This document shows positions 43,731 through 52,313 of a stretch of DNA of 64,000 bases, piece after piece. The stretch covers positions 115,005 through 179,004 of the forward strand of contig NZ_NFHG01000006.1 of the NCBI RefSeq assembly GCF_002159265.1. Reading direction: 5' to 3'. The position numbers and the translations under genes are program-made. The number at the start of each line of letters is the position of its first letter. The first letter of the stretch is position 1. The notes below the pieces were generated by a model. The model did not search any database and was not told where the DNA came from. It was given only the letters and a program-made list of their open reading frames with translations. This DNA comes from Flavonifractor sp. An82. GTDB lineage: Bacteria > Bacillota > Clostridia > Oscillospirales > Oscillospiraceae.

Positions 43731-44942
43731 ATGGATATCACTGCACGTCTGCAGGACCATCAGAAATGGATCAAGGAAGAGCTGGAACGGAGCGTCAACT
43801 TCTGGCTCAAGAACGGTATGGACCCGGTCAACGGGGGCGTTTACACCTGCCTGGACCGGGAGGGTAAGATCTTCTCCACCGATAAGAGCGTGTGGATGCA
43901 GGGCCGCTGCGCCTGGATGTTTGCCTACCTGTGCCACACCTACGGGGTGAAGGACGAGTGGCTGGCCGCCAGCAAGAGCTGCCTGGACTTCATGGAGCGC
44001 TGCTGCATCAACCGCGAGGCGGGCAACCGCATGTACTTCACCGTCACCGGCGACGGCAAGCCCCTGCGTCAGCGCCGCTACTGCTTCTCCGAGGGGTTCT
44101 ACGCCATCGCCAACGCAGAATATTATGGTGTTACCGGGGACAAGGAGTGCCTGGAGCGTGCCCGTGCCGCCTATGAACTGATCTGGAACCTGAACCAGGG
44201 CCTCATCAAGGACCCCACCGGCATGGGTCCCAAGACCATCCCCGAGACCCGGTCCGGCCGCGCTCTGGCCAACCCCATGATCTACCTGAACATCACCTCC
44301 GTGCTCCGCCGGGTGGATCCTGAGCAGGCCGAGCTGTACAACCAGCGGGCCGCCCAGTGTGTGGACGAGATTTTCCGCTATCACTACAAGCCCGAGCTGG
44401 GCTGCACCCTGGAGAGCGTGGGCCCCAACGGCGAGTTCCGGGGCGACGTCACCGAGGGCCGCGTGGTCAATCCCGGCCACGACATCGAGTGCTCCTGGTT
44501 CCTGATGGAGGACGCCAATCTGCGGGGCAACAAGGAGCAGCATGCCACCGCCATCAAAATTTTCGACCAGGCCATCAATGCCGGCTGGGACAAGGAGTAC
44601 GGCGGACTGCTCTACTTTATCGACTGCCTGGGCCGTCCCCCCGAGGCCTATGAGCACGACATGAAGCTGTGGTGGCCCCACGATGAGATCCTCATCGCCT
44701 CCATGATGATCTACCGCGACACCGGCGACGAGAAGTATCTGGAGTGGTTCGAGAAGACCCTGGACTACTGCAAGAAGTACTTCTCCGATCCCGAGTTCGG
44801 CGACTGGTACGGCTACCTGCGCCGGGACGGCAAGCCCACCGAGCCTCCCTGCAAGGGTTCCACCTTCAAAGGCCCCTTCCACCTGCCCCGTATGCTCATC
44901 ATGTGCGATCAGATGATCGGCCAGATCCTGGAGCGGAATTGA
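43731..44942 (+). CDS. N-acylglucosamine 2-epimerase (AGE family)
   Basis: A 403-residue (alpha/alpha)6-barrel enzyme. The renin-binding-protein/AGE landmarks are GGVYTCLDREGKIFSTDKSVWMQGRCAWMF, YCFSEGFYAIANAEYY, NPGHDIECSWFLME (catalytic His) and HDMKLWWPHDEILIAS. It should interconvert ManNAc and GlcNAc without phosphorylation. ATG 43731 follows AAAGGTGGG; the upstream GTG (43716) is inside that site. With a ROK kinase and no NanE-type ManNAc-6-P epimerase, this suggests the Bacteroides-style sialic acid route. Confidence 0.93.
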   Translation: MDITARLQDHQKWIKEELERSVNFWLKNGMDPVNGGVYTCLDREGKIFSTDKSVWMQGRCAWMFAYLCHTYGVKDEWLAASKSCLDFMERCCINREAGNRMYFTVTGDGKPLRQRRYCFSEGFYAIANAEYYGVTGDKECLERARAAYELIWNLNQGLIKDPTGMGPKTIPETRSGRALANPMIYLNITSVLRRVDPEQAELYNQRAAQCVDEIFRYHYKPELGCTLESVGPNGEFRGDVTEGRVVNPGHDIECSWFLMEDANLRGNKEQHATAIKIFDQAINAGWDKEYGGLLYFIDCLGRPPEAYEHDMKLWWPHDEILIASMMIYRDTGDEKYLEWFEKTLDYCKKYFSDPEFGDWYGYLRRDGKPTEPPCKGSTFKGPFHLPRMLIMCDQMIGQILERN

Positions 44943-44952
44943 GAGGGCGGCA

Positions 44953-45810
44953 ATGCCGTTGGTAAATGTATTTGAACGGATCAACAGCGAGTACTATCAG
45001 CTGACCAGCGCGGAGAAAAAGGTGGCTGACTACGCTGTCATCCACCAGCAGCAGACCCAGTTTATGTCCATCTCCGAGCTGGCGGAGGAGGCGGGGGTGG
45101 CCGAGGCCACCATCTCCCGCTTCTGCAAGCGGCTGGGCTATAAGGGCTACAGCGCCTTCAAGCTGGCCATTGCCAACGCCACCGCCGGTCGGGTGGACCA
45201 CAGCGCCGCCGAGACGGGGGAGGCGGAGGAAGAGGACAGCGTGGAGGGGATGTGCCGCTCGGTCTACCGCAGCGACGCCGAGGCCCTGGCTCAGACCCTG
45301 GAGCTCATTCAGCCGGAGACCGTGCGCAAGGCGGCTGATATGATTATCTCCGCCAGCCGGGTGCTCTGCATGGGGCAGGGGGGATCCATGATCCTCTCCC
45401 AGGAGTGCGCCCACCTGTTCAGCACCATCCAGCTGAACTTTACCGCCGTGATGGATTCCCATCTCCAGGCCATCGCCGCCTCCCAGCTGACCCCCAGCGA
45501 CCTGGTGATCTATTTCTCCTATTCCGGCTCCACCAAGGAACTGATGAAGAATCTTCGGATCATCCGGGACCGGCAGGCCAGAATCATCCTCATCACCCGA
45601 TTCCCCAAATCTCCCGGCGCCGCCTATGCCGATATCGTGCTTCAGTGCGGTTCCCGGGAGGGCCCCCTCCAGGGCGGCTCGGTGGCCGCCCGTATCGCCC
45701 AGCTCTACCTGATGGACGTTCTGTTCCATGAGGTATGTCGCCGGGACCGGGAGGGGTGCCGCGCCAGACAGGAGCTGGTGGCGGAAGTGCTGTCGGACAA
45801 GCACATCTGA
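44953..45810 (+). CDS. MurR/RpiR family transcriptional regulator
   Basis: A 285-residue regulator with an N-terminal HTH_6 domain (MSISELAEEAGVAEATISRFCKRLGYKGYSAFKLAIAN, residues about 37-75) and a C-terminal SIS sugar-phosphate-binding domain (LCMGQGGSMILSQECAHLF ... VIYFSYSGSTKELMKNL). RpiR regulators of sialic acid loci respond to amino-sugar phosphates such as ManNAc-6-P or GlcN-6-P. The gene is 10 nt after the epimerase. It probably controls the palindromes at 43630 and 45940. Confidence 0.93.
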   Translation: MPLVNVFERINSEYYQLTSAEKKVADYAVIHQQQTQFMSISELAEEAGVAEATISRFCKRLGYKGYSAFKLAIANATAGRVDHSAAETGEAEEEDSVEGMCRSVYRSDAEALAQTLELIQPETVRKAADMIISASRVLCMGQGGSMILSQECAHLFSTIQLNFTAVMDSHLQAIAASQLTPSDLVIYFSYSGSTKELMKNLRIIRDRQARIILITRFPKSPGAAYADIVLQCGSREGPLQGGSVAARIAQLYLMDVLFHEVCRRDREGCRARQELVAEVLSDKHI

Positions 45811-45828
45811 CCGCCTGCCATGGAACGG

Positions 45829-45850
45829 TGAAAAAAATTTGCAGATTTCA
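45829..45850. promoter_or_regulatory. Imperfect TGAAA...TTTCA repeat upstream of the binding-protein gene
   Basis: TGAAA and TTTCA flank a 12-base AT-rich centre, upstream of the -35 box. A possible second RpiR site; weak. Confidence 0.25.
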
Positions 45851-45880
45851 TAGAAAAAGAAAAAAATATGTGATTCGCTA

Positions 45881-45909
45881 TTGACAAATCCTGTGTTGAA
45901 CTGTACAAT
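45881..45909 (+). promoter_or_regulatory. Promoter of the sugar ABC transporter operon
   Basis: TTGACA at 45881-45886, 17 bases, TACAAT at 45904-45909. Confidence 0.85.
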
Positions 45910-45939
45910 CTACACAACGGGTTACCTCTGTGTAATCAC

Positions 45940-45955
45940 GAAAATTATCGAAATT
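45940..45955. promoter_or_regulatory. Candidate RpiR operator downstream of the transporter promoter
   Basis: GAAAATTATCGAAATT shares GAAAATTAT with the palindrome at 43630-43642. It lies between the predicted transcript start and the ribosome site, a repressing position. Confidence 0.4.
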
Positions 45956-45969
45956 GAGGAGGATGAACG

Positions 45970-47310
45970 ATGAAGAAGAAACGTATTCTTGCACTCGCGC
46001 TGGCTGCCTCCATGTCCCTGGGCCTGGCGGCCTGCGGCGGCGGCGAAGAGGCATCCACTGAGTCTCCTTCCGGCAACGGCGGCGAGTCCACCGGCGCTGT
46101 GGAGCTGAACCTGTGGTCCTTCAACATCGGCGGCTTTACCGATTCTGCCGCCTGGGAGCCCATTGTGGCTGCCTTCAATGAGGCCAACCCCGACATCAAG
46201 ATCACTGTCACCCCCATCAACTATCAGGACGGCGACCAGAAGCTGACCACCGCTATCAGCTCCAACAACGCCCCCGACATCATCTTTGAGGGCCCCGAGC
46301 GTATCGTGGGCAACTACGCCCGTGAGGGTCTGATGGTGGACCTGTCCGACATGTGGACTTCCGGCGGTTCCGACATCGCCGAGGGTATCTCCAGCGTGTC
46401 TCAGCTGGACGGCACCTACTACATGTACCCCCTGAGCGTGGCCGCTCACTGCATGGCCATCAACTATGAGGCCTTTGAGGCTGCCGGCGCTCTGCAGTAC
46501 ATCGACGAGGAGACCCGCACCTGGACCACCGATAACTTCGTGAAGGCCATGGAGGCCATTCGCGACGCCGCTGCCGCCGGCACCATCGACGTGACCGTGC
46601 CCGGCATCATCTACTGCGGCGCTCAGGGCGGCGACCAGGGCACCCGTGCTCTCGTCAACAACCTGTACTCCGACTACTATGTCACCGATGACGGCAGCTC
46701 CTACAACGCCAACAGCGAGAACAACGTGAAGGCTCTGAAGCTGCTGCAGGATATGGTCAACAACGGCTCCATGAGCGCCAACGCCTCCTTCGCCGCTTCC
46801 GACGAGCTGCAGGCCTTTGCCAACCAGACCGCCGCTGTGACCTTCTGCTGGAACTACTCCAACTACACTCAGTATGCTGAGCAGACCCAGTTCACTCCCT
46901 TCGCCATGGCTTTCCCCTCTGATGACGGCAAGCCCGAGCTGGAGATGGCCGGCCCCTACGGCTTCGGTATCTTCAACAACGGCGACGAGGCCAAGATCGA
47001 GGCTGCCAAGAAGTTCATCGACTTCGTGTGCAATGACAAGACTGCCGGCGTTGAGGCTGTGAAGACCACCGGCTTCTTCCCCGTCCACTCTGAGTGGGGC
47101 GACGTCTACGCCGATGCTGAGGACGCTGATGTCCGCGCTCCCTTCGCTCTGATGAGCGACTACCTGGGCCGCTACTATGCTCTGACCGGCGGCTGGACCG
47201 AGCAGCGCGCTCTGTGGTGGCCCATGCTGCAGGAGATCATGACCACCGGCGCCGACGTGCAGACTGCTGCTGACAGCTTTGTGCAGCAGGCCAACGCCAA
47301 CATTGGCTGA
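45970..47310 (+). CDS. Sugar ABC transporter substrate-binding lipoprotein (family 1)
   Basis: A 446-residue lipoprotein: signal MKKKRILALALAASMSLGLAAC (lipobox Cys22), a Gly/Ser/Glu linker, then a MalE/UgpB-type binding domain (ELNLWSFNIGGFTDSAAWEPIVAAFNEANPDIKITV). Context argues for sialic acid or amino-sugar uptake. Codon use is strongly biased toward C-ending and GCT/CGT codons, typical of highly expressed genes. A stem-loop after it (47341-47386) may set its excess over the permeases. Confidence 0.92.
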   Translation: MKKKRILALALAASMSLGLAACGGGEEASTESPSGNGGESTGAVELNLWSFNIGGFTDSAAWEPIVAAFNEANPDIKITVTPINYQDGDQKLTTAISSNNAPDIIFEGPERIVGNYAREGLMVDLSDMWTSGGSDIAEGISSVSQLDGTYYMYPLSVAAHCMAINYEAFEAAGALQYIDEETRTWTTDNFVKAMEAIRDAAAAGTIDVTVPGIIYCGAQGGDQGTRALVNNLYSDYYVTDDGSSYNANSENNVKALKLLQDMVNNGSMSANASFAASDELQAFANQTAAVTFCWNYSNYTQYAEQTQFTPFAMAFPSDDGKPELEMAGPYGFGIFNNGDEAKIEAAKKFIDFVCNDKTAGVEAVKTTGFFPVHSEWGDVYADAEDADVRAPFALMSDYLGRYYALTGGWTEQRALWWPMLQEIMTTGADVQTAADSFVQQANANIG

Positions 47311-47340
47311 GTCAGATCCAAGCTGGCCTAACATGAGTTA

Positions 47341-47386
47341 GCAATGTTGTGCCCGCTCCCTGTGAGGGGGCGGGCACAATGCTTTA
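47341..47386 (+). other. Stem-loop between binding-protein and permease genes
   Basis: A long imperfect stem (GCAATGTTGTGCCCGCTCCC against GGGGGCGGGCACAATGC), followed by TTTATC rather than a full T run. It probably acts as a partial terminator or 3' stabiliser. Confidence 0.6.
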
Positions 47387-47440
47387 TCCCGGGGTGGTCC
47401 CCGGAACCAACGACACTACATTGAAAGAGGGGAGAGACTC

Positions 47441-48370
47441 ATGGCGCAAAACACTGTAGCGCCCCAGCAGAAGCCGAACAAGCAGAAGAATTCCCAGTTC
47501 TCCGGCATGAGCAAGGCTCTGGTCCGGAGAGAGACCATTTCGGCTTACTGCTTCCTGCTGCCCAGCCTGATCTTCTTTGTGGGCTTTGTGGTGGTACCCA
47601 TGTTCATCTGTGTGTTCTACAGCTTCATGGAGTACGGCCTGGGCGGCATCAAGGGCTTCGCCGGACTTGACAACTACATCAAGCTGTTCCAGGATCCCAT
47701 TTTCCATCGGGGCTTCCTGAACACCGTGCTCATCGTGGTGATTGCGGTGCCCACAGTTACCGCATTCTCCCTGTGGGTGAGCTCCGCCATCTACAAGATG
47801 CACTCCGTGCCCCGTTCCTTCTTCCGCTGCGTGTTCTACCTGCCGGTGGTCACCGGCTCGGTAGCCATCACCGTGGTGTGGAAGTGGATCCTGCACCCCT
47901 ACAACGGCCTGCTCAACCAGGTGGCCGGTACTACCGGCTTTGACTGGCTGGGCAATTCCTCCACCGCCATTTGGTTCATCATCCTGATTCTGTTCACCAC
48001 CTCCATCGGTCAGCCCATCGTCCTCTACGTAGCCGCCCTGGGCAACGTGGACCAGTCCCTGGTGGAGGCTGCCCAGGTGGACGGCGCCACCAAGCTCCAG
48101 GTGTTCTGGAAGATCAAGTGGCCCCAGATCATGCCCACCACCCTGTACGTGCTGGTCATCACCACCATCAACTCCTTCCAGTGCTTCGCTCTGATCCAGC
48201 TGCTGACCAAGGGCGGCCCGCTGAACTCCACCATGACCATCATGTATCAGGTCTACGACACCGCCTATCGTCTGAACGACCTGGGCTATGCCAATGCCAT
48301 CGGCGTGGTGCTGGCCATCATCATCGCCATTTTCTCCGCCATCCAGTTCAAAGTGGCGAAGACTGACTAA
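47441..48370 (+). CDS. Sugar ABC transporter permease (MalF-like)
   Basis: A 309-residue integral membrane protein with about six hydrophobic segments. The N-terminus ISAYCFLLPSLIFFVGFVVVPMF is typical of MalF/UgpA permeases. The EAA loop VEAAQVDGATKLQVFWKIKWPQIMPT contacts the ATPase. ATG 47441 follows AGAGGGGAG. It forms the transmembrane pair with the next gene. Confidence 0.93.
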   Translation: MAQNTVAPQQKPNKQKNSQFSGMSKALVRRETISAYCFLLPSLIFFVGFVVVPMFICVFYSFMEYGLGGIKGFAGLDNYIKLFQDPIFHRGFLNTVLIVVIAVPTVTAFSLWVSSAIYKMHSVPRSFFRCVFYLPVVTGSVAITVVWKWILHPYNGLLNQVAGTTGFDWLGNSSTAIWFIILILFTTSIGQPIVLYVAALGNVDQSLVEAAQVDGATKLQVFWKIKWPQIMPTTLYVLVITTINSFQCFALIQLLTKGGPLNSTMTIMYQVYDTAYRLNDLGYANAIGVVLAIIIAIFSAIQFKVAKTD

Positions 48371-48385
48371 GGGGGGAGTGAGAAC

Positions 48386-49228
48386 ATGAAAGCAAAAACT
48401 GATCTGAGCGGAACCTCCACCGGCTACAAGGTATTTGCAGCTGTGGTGCTGATCCTGGTCGCATTGTTCTTCCTGTTCCCCTTGTACTGGATCGTCACCG
48501 GCTCCTTCAAGGGCGTCATTGAGATCAATGCCAAGCATCCTGTGTGGTTCCCCACCAGCCCGACGCTGGAAAACTACATGAAGCTGTTTGACAACCCTGC
48601 CTTCCAGTGGCTGTTCAACATCATCTTCATCTCTGCCGCGGCCATGGTGCTCACCTGCATCACCGCCGCTCTGGCTGGCTACGCCCTGGGCAAGAAGCGG
48701 TTTATCGGCCGGGGCGTGCTCTTCACCATCATCATCTGCGCCATGGCCCTGCCCAAGCAGGTCATCGTCATCCCCCTGCTGCAGGAGATGACTGCCATCG
48801 GCCTGAACGACACCCTGTGGGCCGTCATCCTGCCCACCGTAGGCTGGCCCTTCGGCGTGTTCCTGATGAAGCAGTTTGCCGAGACCATTCCCAACGAGAT
48901 CCTGGAGGCCGCCCGAGTGGACGGCGCAGGCGAGCTGCGCACCTTCTTCAGCGTGGTCTTCCCCATGATCAAGCCGGGCATCGGTGCGCTGGCCATCTTC
49001 ACCTTCGTCAACACCTGGAACGACTACTTCCTCCAGCTGGTCATGCTCACCAGCCGGGAAAACTGGACCCTGCCTCTGGCCATCGCCAACATGCAGGGCG
49101 AAATGTCCAACGACTTCGGCCTGATCATGGCCGGTGCCGCGCTGGCTGCCATCCCCATCGTGGTGGTGTTCATCGCCTTCCAGAAATACTTCACCCAGGG
49201 CATTGCCATGGGCGCCGTCAAGGGTTGA
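48386..49228 (+). CDS. Sugar ABC transporter permease (MalG-like)
   Basis: A 280-residue membrane protein with about six hydrophobic segments; opening FFLFPLYWIVTGSFKGVIE and EAA loop LEAARVDGAGELRTFFSVVFPMIKPG are those of MalG/UgpE permeases. ATG 48386 follows GGGGGG. The nanA-like gene starts 51 nt later. Confidence 0.93.
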   Translation: MKAKTDLSGTSTGYKVFAAVVLILVALFFLFPLYWIVTGSFKGVIEINAKHPVWFPTSPTLENYMKLFDNPAFQWLFNIIFISAAAMVLTCITAALAGYALGKKRFIGRGVLFTIIICAMALPKQVIVIPLLQEMTAIGLNDTLWAVILPTVGWPFGVFLMKQFAETIPNEILEAARVDGAGELRTFFSVVFPMIKPGIGALAIFTFVNTWNDYFLQLVMLTSRENWTLPLAIANMQGEMSNDFGLIMAGAALAAIPIVVVFIAFQKYFTQGIAMGAVKG

Positions 49229-49279
49229 TTTATCCTCCAACTTCGTTTATTATTGTAATTTGAGAGAAGGAATACTAAC

Positions 49280-50185
49280 ATGAGCGATCTGAAAAAATAC
49301 CAGGGTGTGATTCCGGCCTTTTACGCCTGCTATGACGAGGCCGGCAACATCTCCGCGGAGGGTGTCCGTGCCCTGACCCGCTACCTCATCGGCAAGGGCG
49401 TCAACGGCCTGTACGTGGGCGGTTCCTCCGGCGAGTGCATCTATCAGAGCGTGGCCGAGCGCAAGCTGGTGCTGGAGAATGTTATGGCTGAAGCCAAGGG
49501 CAAGGTGGTCGTCATCGCCCACGTGGCCTGCAACAACACCGCCGACAGCATGGAACTGGCCGCCCACGCCGAGAGCCTGGGCGTGGATGCCATTGCCGCT
49601 ATCCCGCCCATCTACTTCCACCTGCCTGAGTACGGTATCGCCGGCTACTGGAACGACATTTCCTCTGCCGCGCCCAACACCGACTTTATCATCTACAACA
49701 TCCCCCAGCTGGCCGGTGTGGCTCTGACCCCCTCTCTGCTGGCCGAGATGCAGAAGAACCCCAAGGTCATCGGCGTGAAGAACTCCTCCATGCCTGTCCA
49801 GGACATCCAGATGTGGAAGGACGCCGGGGTCATCGTCTTCAACGGTCCCGACGAGCAGTATGTGTCCGGTCTGGCCATGGGCGCCTGCGCCGGCATCGGC
49901 GGCACCTATGCCGTCATGCCCGAGCTCTTCCTGAAGGTGTATGAGCACTTCCAGAAGGGCGAGATGGAGCCCGCCCGCCAGATCCAGAACGATATCTGCC
50001 GCATCATTTATAAGATGTGCTCCGCCCACGGCAACCTGTATGCCGTGATGAAGGCTATCCTGGCCAAGAACGGCGTGAACTGCGGCTCTGTCCGCAAGCC
50101 CATGCCCGGTCTGATCGACAGCGATGCCGCCGTGGTGGACGAGGCCTATGCCATGATCACCGCCGCCATTGCCAAGTACTGCTGA
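49280..50185 (+). CDS. nanA: N-acetylneuraminate lyase (DapA/NAL superfamily)
   Basis: A 301-residue Schiff-base aldolase. Features are GVIPAFYACYDEAGNIS, the carboxylate-binding GLYVGGSSGECIYQS (like NanA GGSTGE), the tyrosine in FIIYNIPQLAGV, and the Schiff-base lysine in KVIGVKNSS. It cleaves Neu5Ac into ManNAc and pyruvate. Other members (dihydrodipicolinate synthase) are excluded by context: transporter, AGE epimerase, NagB and NagA surround it. Confidence 0.9.
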   Translation: MSDLKKYQGVIPAFYACYDEAGNISAEGVRALTRYLIGKGVNGLYVGGSSGECIYQSVAERKLVLENVMAEAKGKVVVIAHVACNNTADSMELAAHAESLGVDAIAAIPPIYFHLPEYGIAGYWNDISSAAPNTDFIIYNIPQLAGVALTPSLLAEMQKNPKVIGVKNSSMPVQDIQMWKDAGVIVFNGPDEQYVSGLAMGACAGIGGTYAVMPELFLKVYEHFQKGEMEPARQIQNDICRIIYKMCSAHGNLYAVMKAILAKNGVNCGSVRKPMPGLIDSDAAVVDEAYAMITAAIAKYC

Positions 50186-50201
50186 TTCCGTCTCAATATC
50201 C

Positions 50202-50223
50202 GGGGCGGGCATCTGCCCGCCCC
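50202..50223 (+). other. Stem-loop between nanA and nagB
   Basis: A 9-base perfect inverted repeat (GGGGCGGGC / GCCCGCCCC), no T run; likely an intercistronic stabiliser. Confidence 0.5.
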
Positions 50224-50256
50224 ACCCTTGAAATGAAAGGCTAGGAGAAACGTTAT

Positions 50257-51009
50257 ATGCGTATTTATCAGTCTGAAGACTACCAGGCCATGAGCCGCCG
50301 GGCGGCCAACATCATCTCCGCCCAGGTCATCTACAAGCCCGACTGCGTGCTGGGTCTCGCCACCGGCGGCACCCCCGTGGGTACATACAAGCAGCTGGTG
50401 GAGTGGTACAAGAAGGGCGACCTGTCCTTCGCTGAGGTCCGCTCCGTCAACCTGGACGAGTATCTGGGCCTGTCTCCTCACCATGAGCAGAGCTACCGCT
50501 ACTTCATGCAGGACAATCTGTTCAATCATATCGACATCAAGCCTGAGAACACCCACGTGCTCAACGGCCTGGCCAAGAATCCCGAGGCCGAGTGCGCTGC
50601 CTACAACAAGCTGATCCAGGATCTGGGCGGCATTGATTTGCAGCTGCTGGGTATGGGCCACAACGGACACATCGCCTTCAACGAGCCCGGCGATGACTTT
50701 GGCCTGGAGACCCATCTGGTGGATCTGACTGAGAGCACCATCGAGGCCAACAAGCGCTTCTTTGAGAGCCGGGACGAGGTGCCCCGTCACGCCCTGAGCA
50801 TGGGCATCAAGAACATCATGAATGCCCGCCGCATCCTCATCATCGTCAGCGGTGAGGAGAAGGCCGACATCGTGAAGAAGGCCTTTACCGGCCCCGTCAC
50901 CAAGGACGTGCCCGCCTCCGTGCTGCAGCTGCACCCCGACGTGACCCTGGTGGGCGACAAGGCTGCCCTCCACAAGCTGGTGGAAGCAGGTGTTTCCGTA
51001 TGCGGATAA
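50257..51009 (+). CDS. nagB: Glucosamine-6-phosphate deaminase
   Basis: A 250-residue enzyme converting GlcN-6-P to Fru-6-P and ammonia. Seen are VLGLATGGTPVGTYKQLVEW, SVNLDEYLGLSPHHEQSYRYFM (catalytic Asp), QLLGMGHNGHIAFNEPG and the short form without the C-terminal allosteric region of the E. coli enzyme. ATG 50257 follows AGGAG. Its end overlaps nagA by 10 bases. Confidence 0.96.
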   Translation: MRIYQSEDYQAMSRRAANIISAQVIYKPDCVLGLATGGTPVGTYKQLVEWYKKGDLSFAEVRSVNLDEYLGLSPHHEQSYRYFMQDNLFNHIDIKPENTHVLNGLAKNPEAECAAYNKLIQDLGGIDLQLLGMGHNGHIAFNEPGDDFGLETHLVDLTESTIEANKRFFESRDEVPRHALSMGIKNIMNARRILIIVSGEEKADIVKKAFTGPVTKDVPASVLQLHPDVTLVGDKAALHKLVEAGVSVCG

Positions 51010-52121
51010 CCGGCGGACAGGTATTTGACCTGCACGAGGGCTTTGTCCAGCGGGACGTGTGCTTTGACGGCCGCCTGCTGTCCAACTCCAGCGCCGACGG
51101 CAAGACCTACGACGCCAGCGGCTGTTATGTGATCCCCGGCCTCACCGACGTGCACTTCCACGGCTGCAAGGGCCATGACTTTTCCGACGCCGACCCCGAG
51201 GGCCTGGAGATCATGGCTCAATATGAGCTGTCCCGGGGCGTGACCCAGATCTGCCCCGCCGGCATGACGCTGCTGGAGGATCAGCTGACCCGTGTTTGCC
51301 AGGTGGCCGCCGCCCACAAGGAGGCCGACAAGCCCGGCGCCGCTCTGTGCGGCATCAACCTGGAGGGGCCCTTCCTCTCCATGGCCAAGAAGGGCGCCCA
51401 GAACGGCGACTGGCTCCACGCCCCTGACGTGGATATGCTCCGCCGCCTCATTGCCGCCTCCCACGGCCTGGTGAAGCTGGTGTCCCTGGCTCCCGAGGAG
51501 CCCGGCGCCATGGAGTTTATTGAGGCAATGGAGAGCGAGGTCACCATTTCCCTGGCCCATACCACCGCCGATTATGACACCGCCATGGAGGCCTTCCGGC
51601 TGGGCGCCCGGCAGGTGACCCACCTGTTCAACGCCATGCCTGCCTTTACCCACCGGGCTCCCGGCGTGGTGGGCGCGGCCCTGGACACTCCGCTGTGCAA
51701 TGTGGAGCTGATCTGTGACGGCGTGCATATCCATCCCGCTGTGGTGCGGGCAGTCTTCAAGATGTTCGGAGACAAGCGGGTCATCCTGATCTCCGACACC
51801 ATGCGGGCTGCCGGTATGCCCGACGGCGACTATACCCTGGGCGGTCAGGCCGTCAAGGTAAAAGGTAAGTATGCCACCCTGGAGGACGGTACTCTGGCCG
51901 GCTCGGTTACCGATCTGATGAGCTGCATGAAGACCGCTGTGTCCTTCGGTATCCCCCTGGCGGACGCTGTCCACGCCGCTGCCGTCAATCCGGCCAAGGC
52001 CATCGGCATCTTCAGCCGGGTGGGCAGCCTGGAGCCCGGCAAGCGGGCCAATGTAGTTATCCTGGACGAGAACCTGGAACTGAAAGATGTATTCTTCCGC
52101 GGCGAACAGGTCTGCGGCTGA
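51000..52121 (+). CDS. nagA: N-acetylglucosamine-6-phosphate deacetylase
   Basis: A 373-residue amidohydrolase. Metal and substrate sites are visible in PGLTDVHFHGCKGHDFSDA, NLEGPFLS, SLAHTTADYDTA, THLFNAM and ICDGVHIHP, with ISDTMRAAGMPDG carrying the catalytic aspartate. It supplies GlcN-6-P to NagB. The start lies inside nagB, so translation is coupled. Confidence 0.96.
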   Translation: MRITGGQVFDLHEGFVQRDVCFDGRLLSNSSADGKTYDASGCYVIPGLTDVHFHGCKGHDFSDADPEGLEIMAQYELSRGVTQICPAGMTLLEDQLTRVCQVAAAHKEADKPGAALCGINLEGPFLSMAKKGAQNGDWLHAPDVDMLRRLIAASHGLVKLVSLAPEEPGAMEFIEAMESEVTISLAHTTADYDTAMEAFRLGARQVTHLFNAMPAFTHRAPGVVGAALDTPLCNVELICDGVHIHPAVVRAVFKMFGDKRVILISDTMRAAGMPDGDYTLGGQAVKVKGKYATLEDGTLAGSVTDLMSCMKTAVSFGIPLADAVHAAAVNPAKAIGIFSRVGSLEPGKRANVVILDENLELKDVFFRGEQVCG

Positions 52122-52313
52122 ATAGAGCGCACCCCCAAATACTGGCCTTCCGGTCCTACTCCATTCCTATAGGCCGGAAGAGTCGAAAAAAAGGAGGAAA
52201 ATCCGCCGGACCGGCGGTGCGGCAGTGTGGAGACCTGTCGTAACGTTCCGGGAGTTTCGCTCTCCCGGAGCAAGAGGGTATTTGCGGAGGCATTGCCCTT
52301 ACGGTCCATGCAT
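52122..52313 (+). other. Structured leader between nagA and the ATPase gene
   Basis: Two hairpins are seen: CTTCCGG...CCGGAAG (about 52147-52178) and TCCGGGAG-TTTCG-CTCCCGGA (about 52247-52267). Neither is followed by a T run. The stretch may process or tune expression of the ATPase gene. No small gene is supported in it. Confidence 0.4.
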
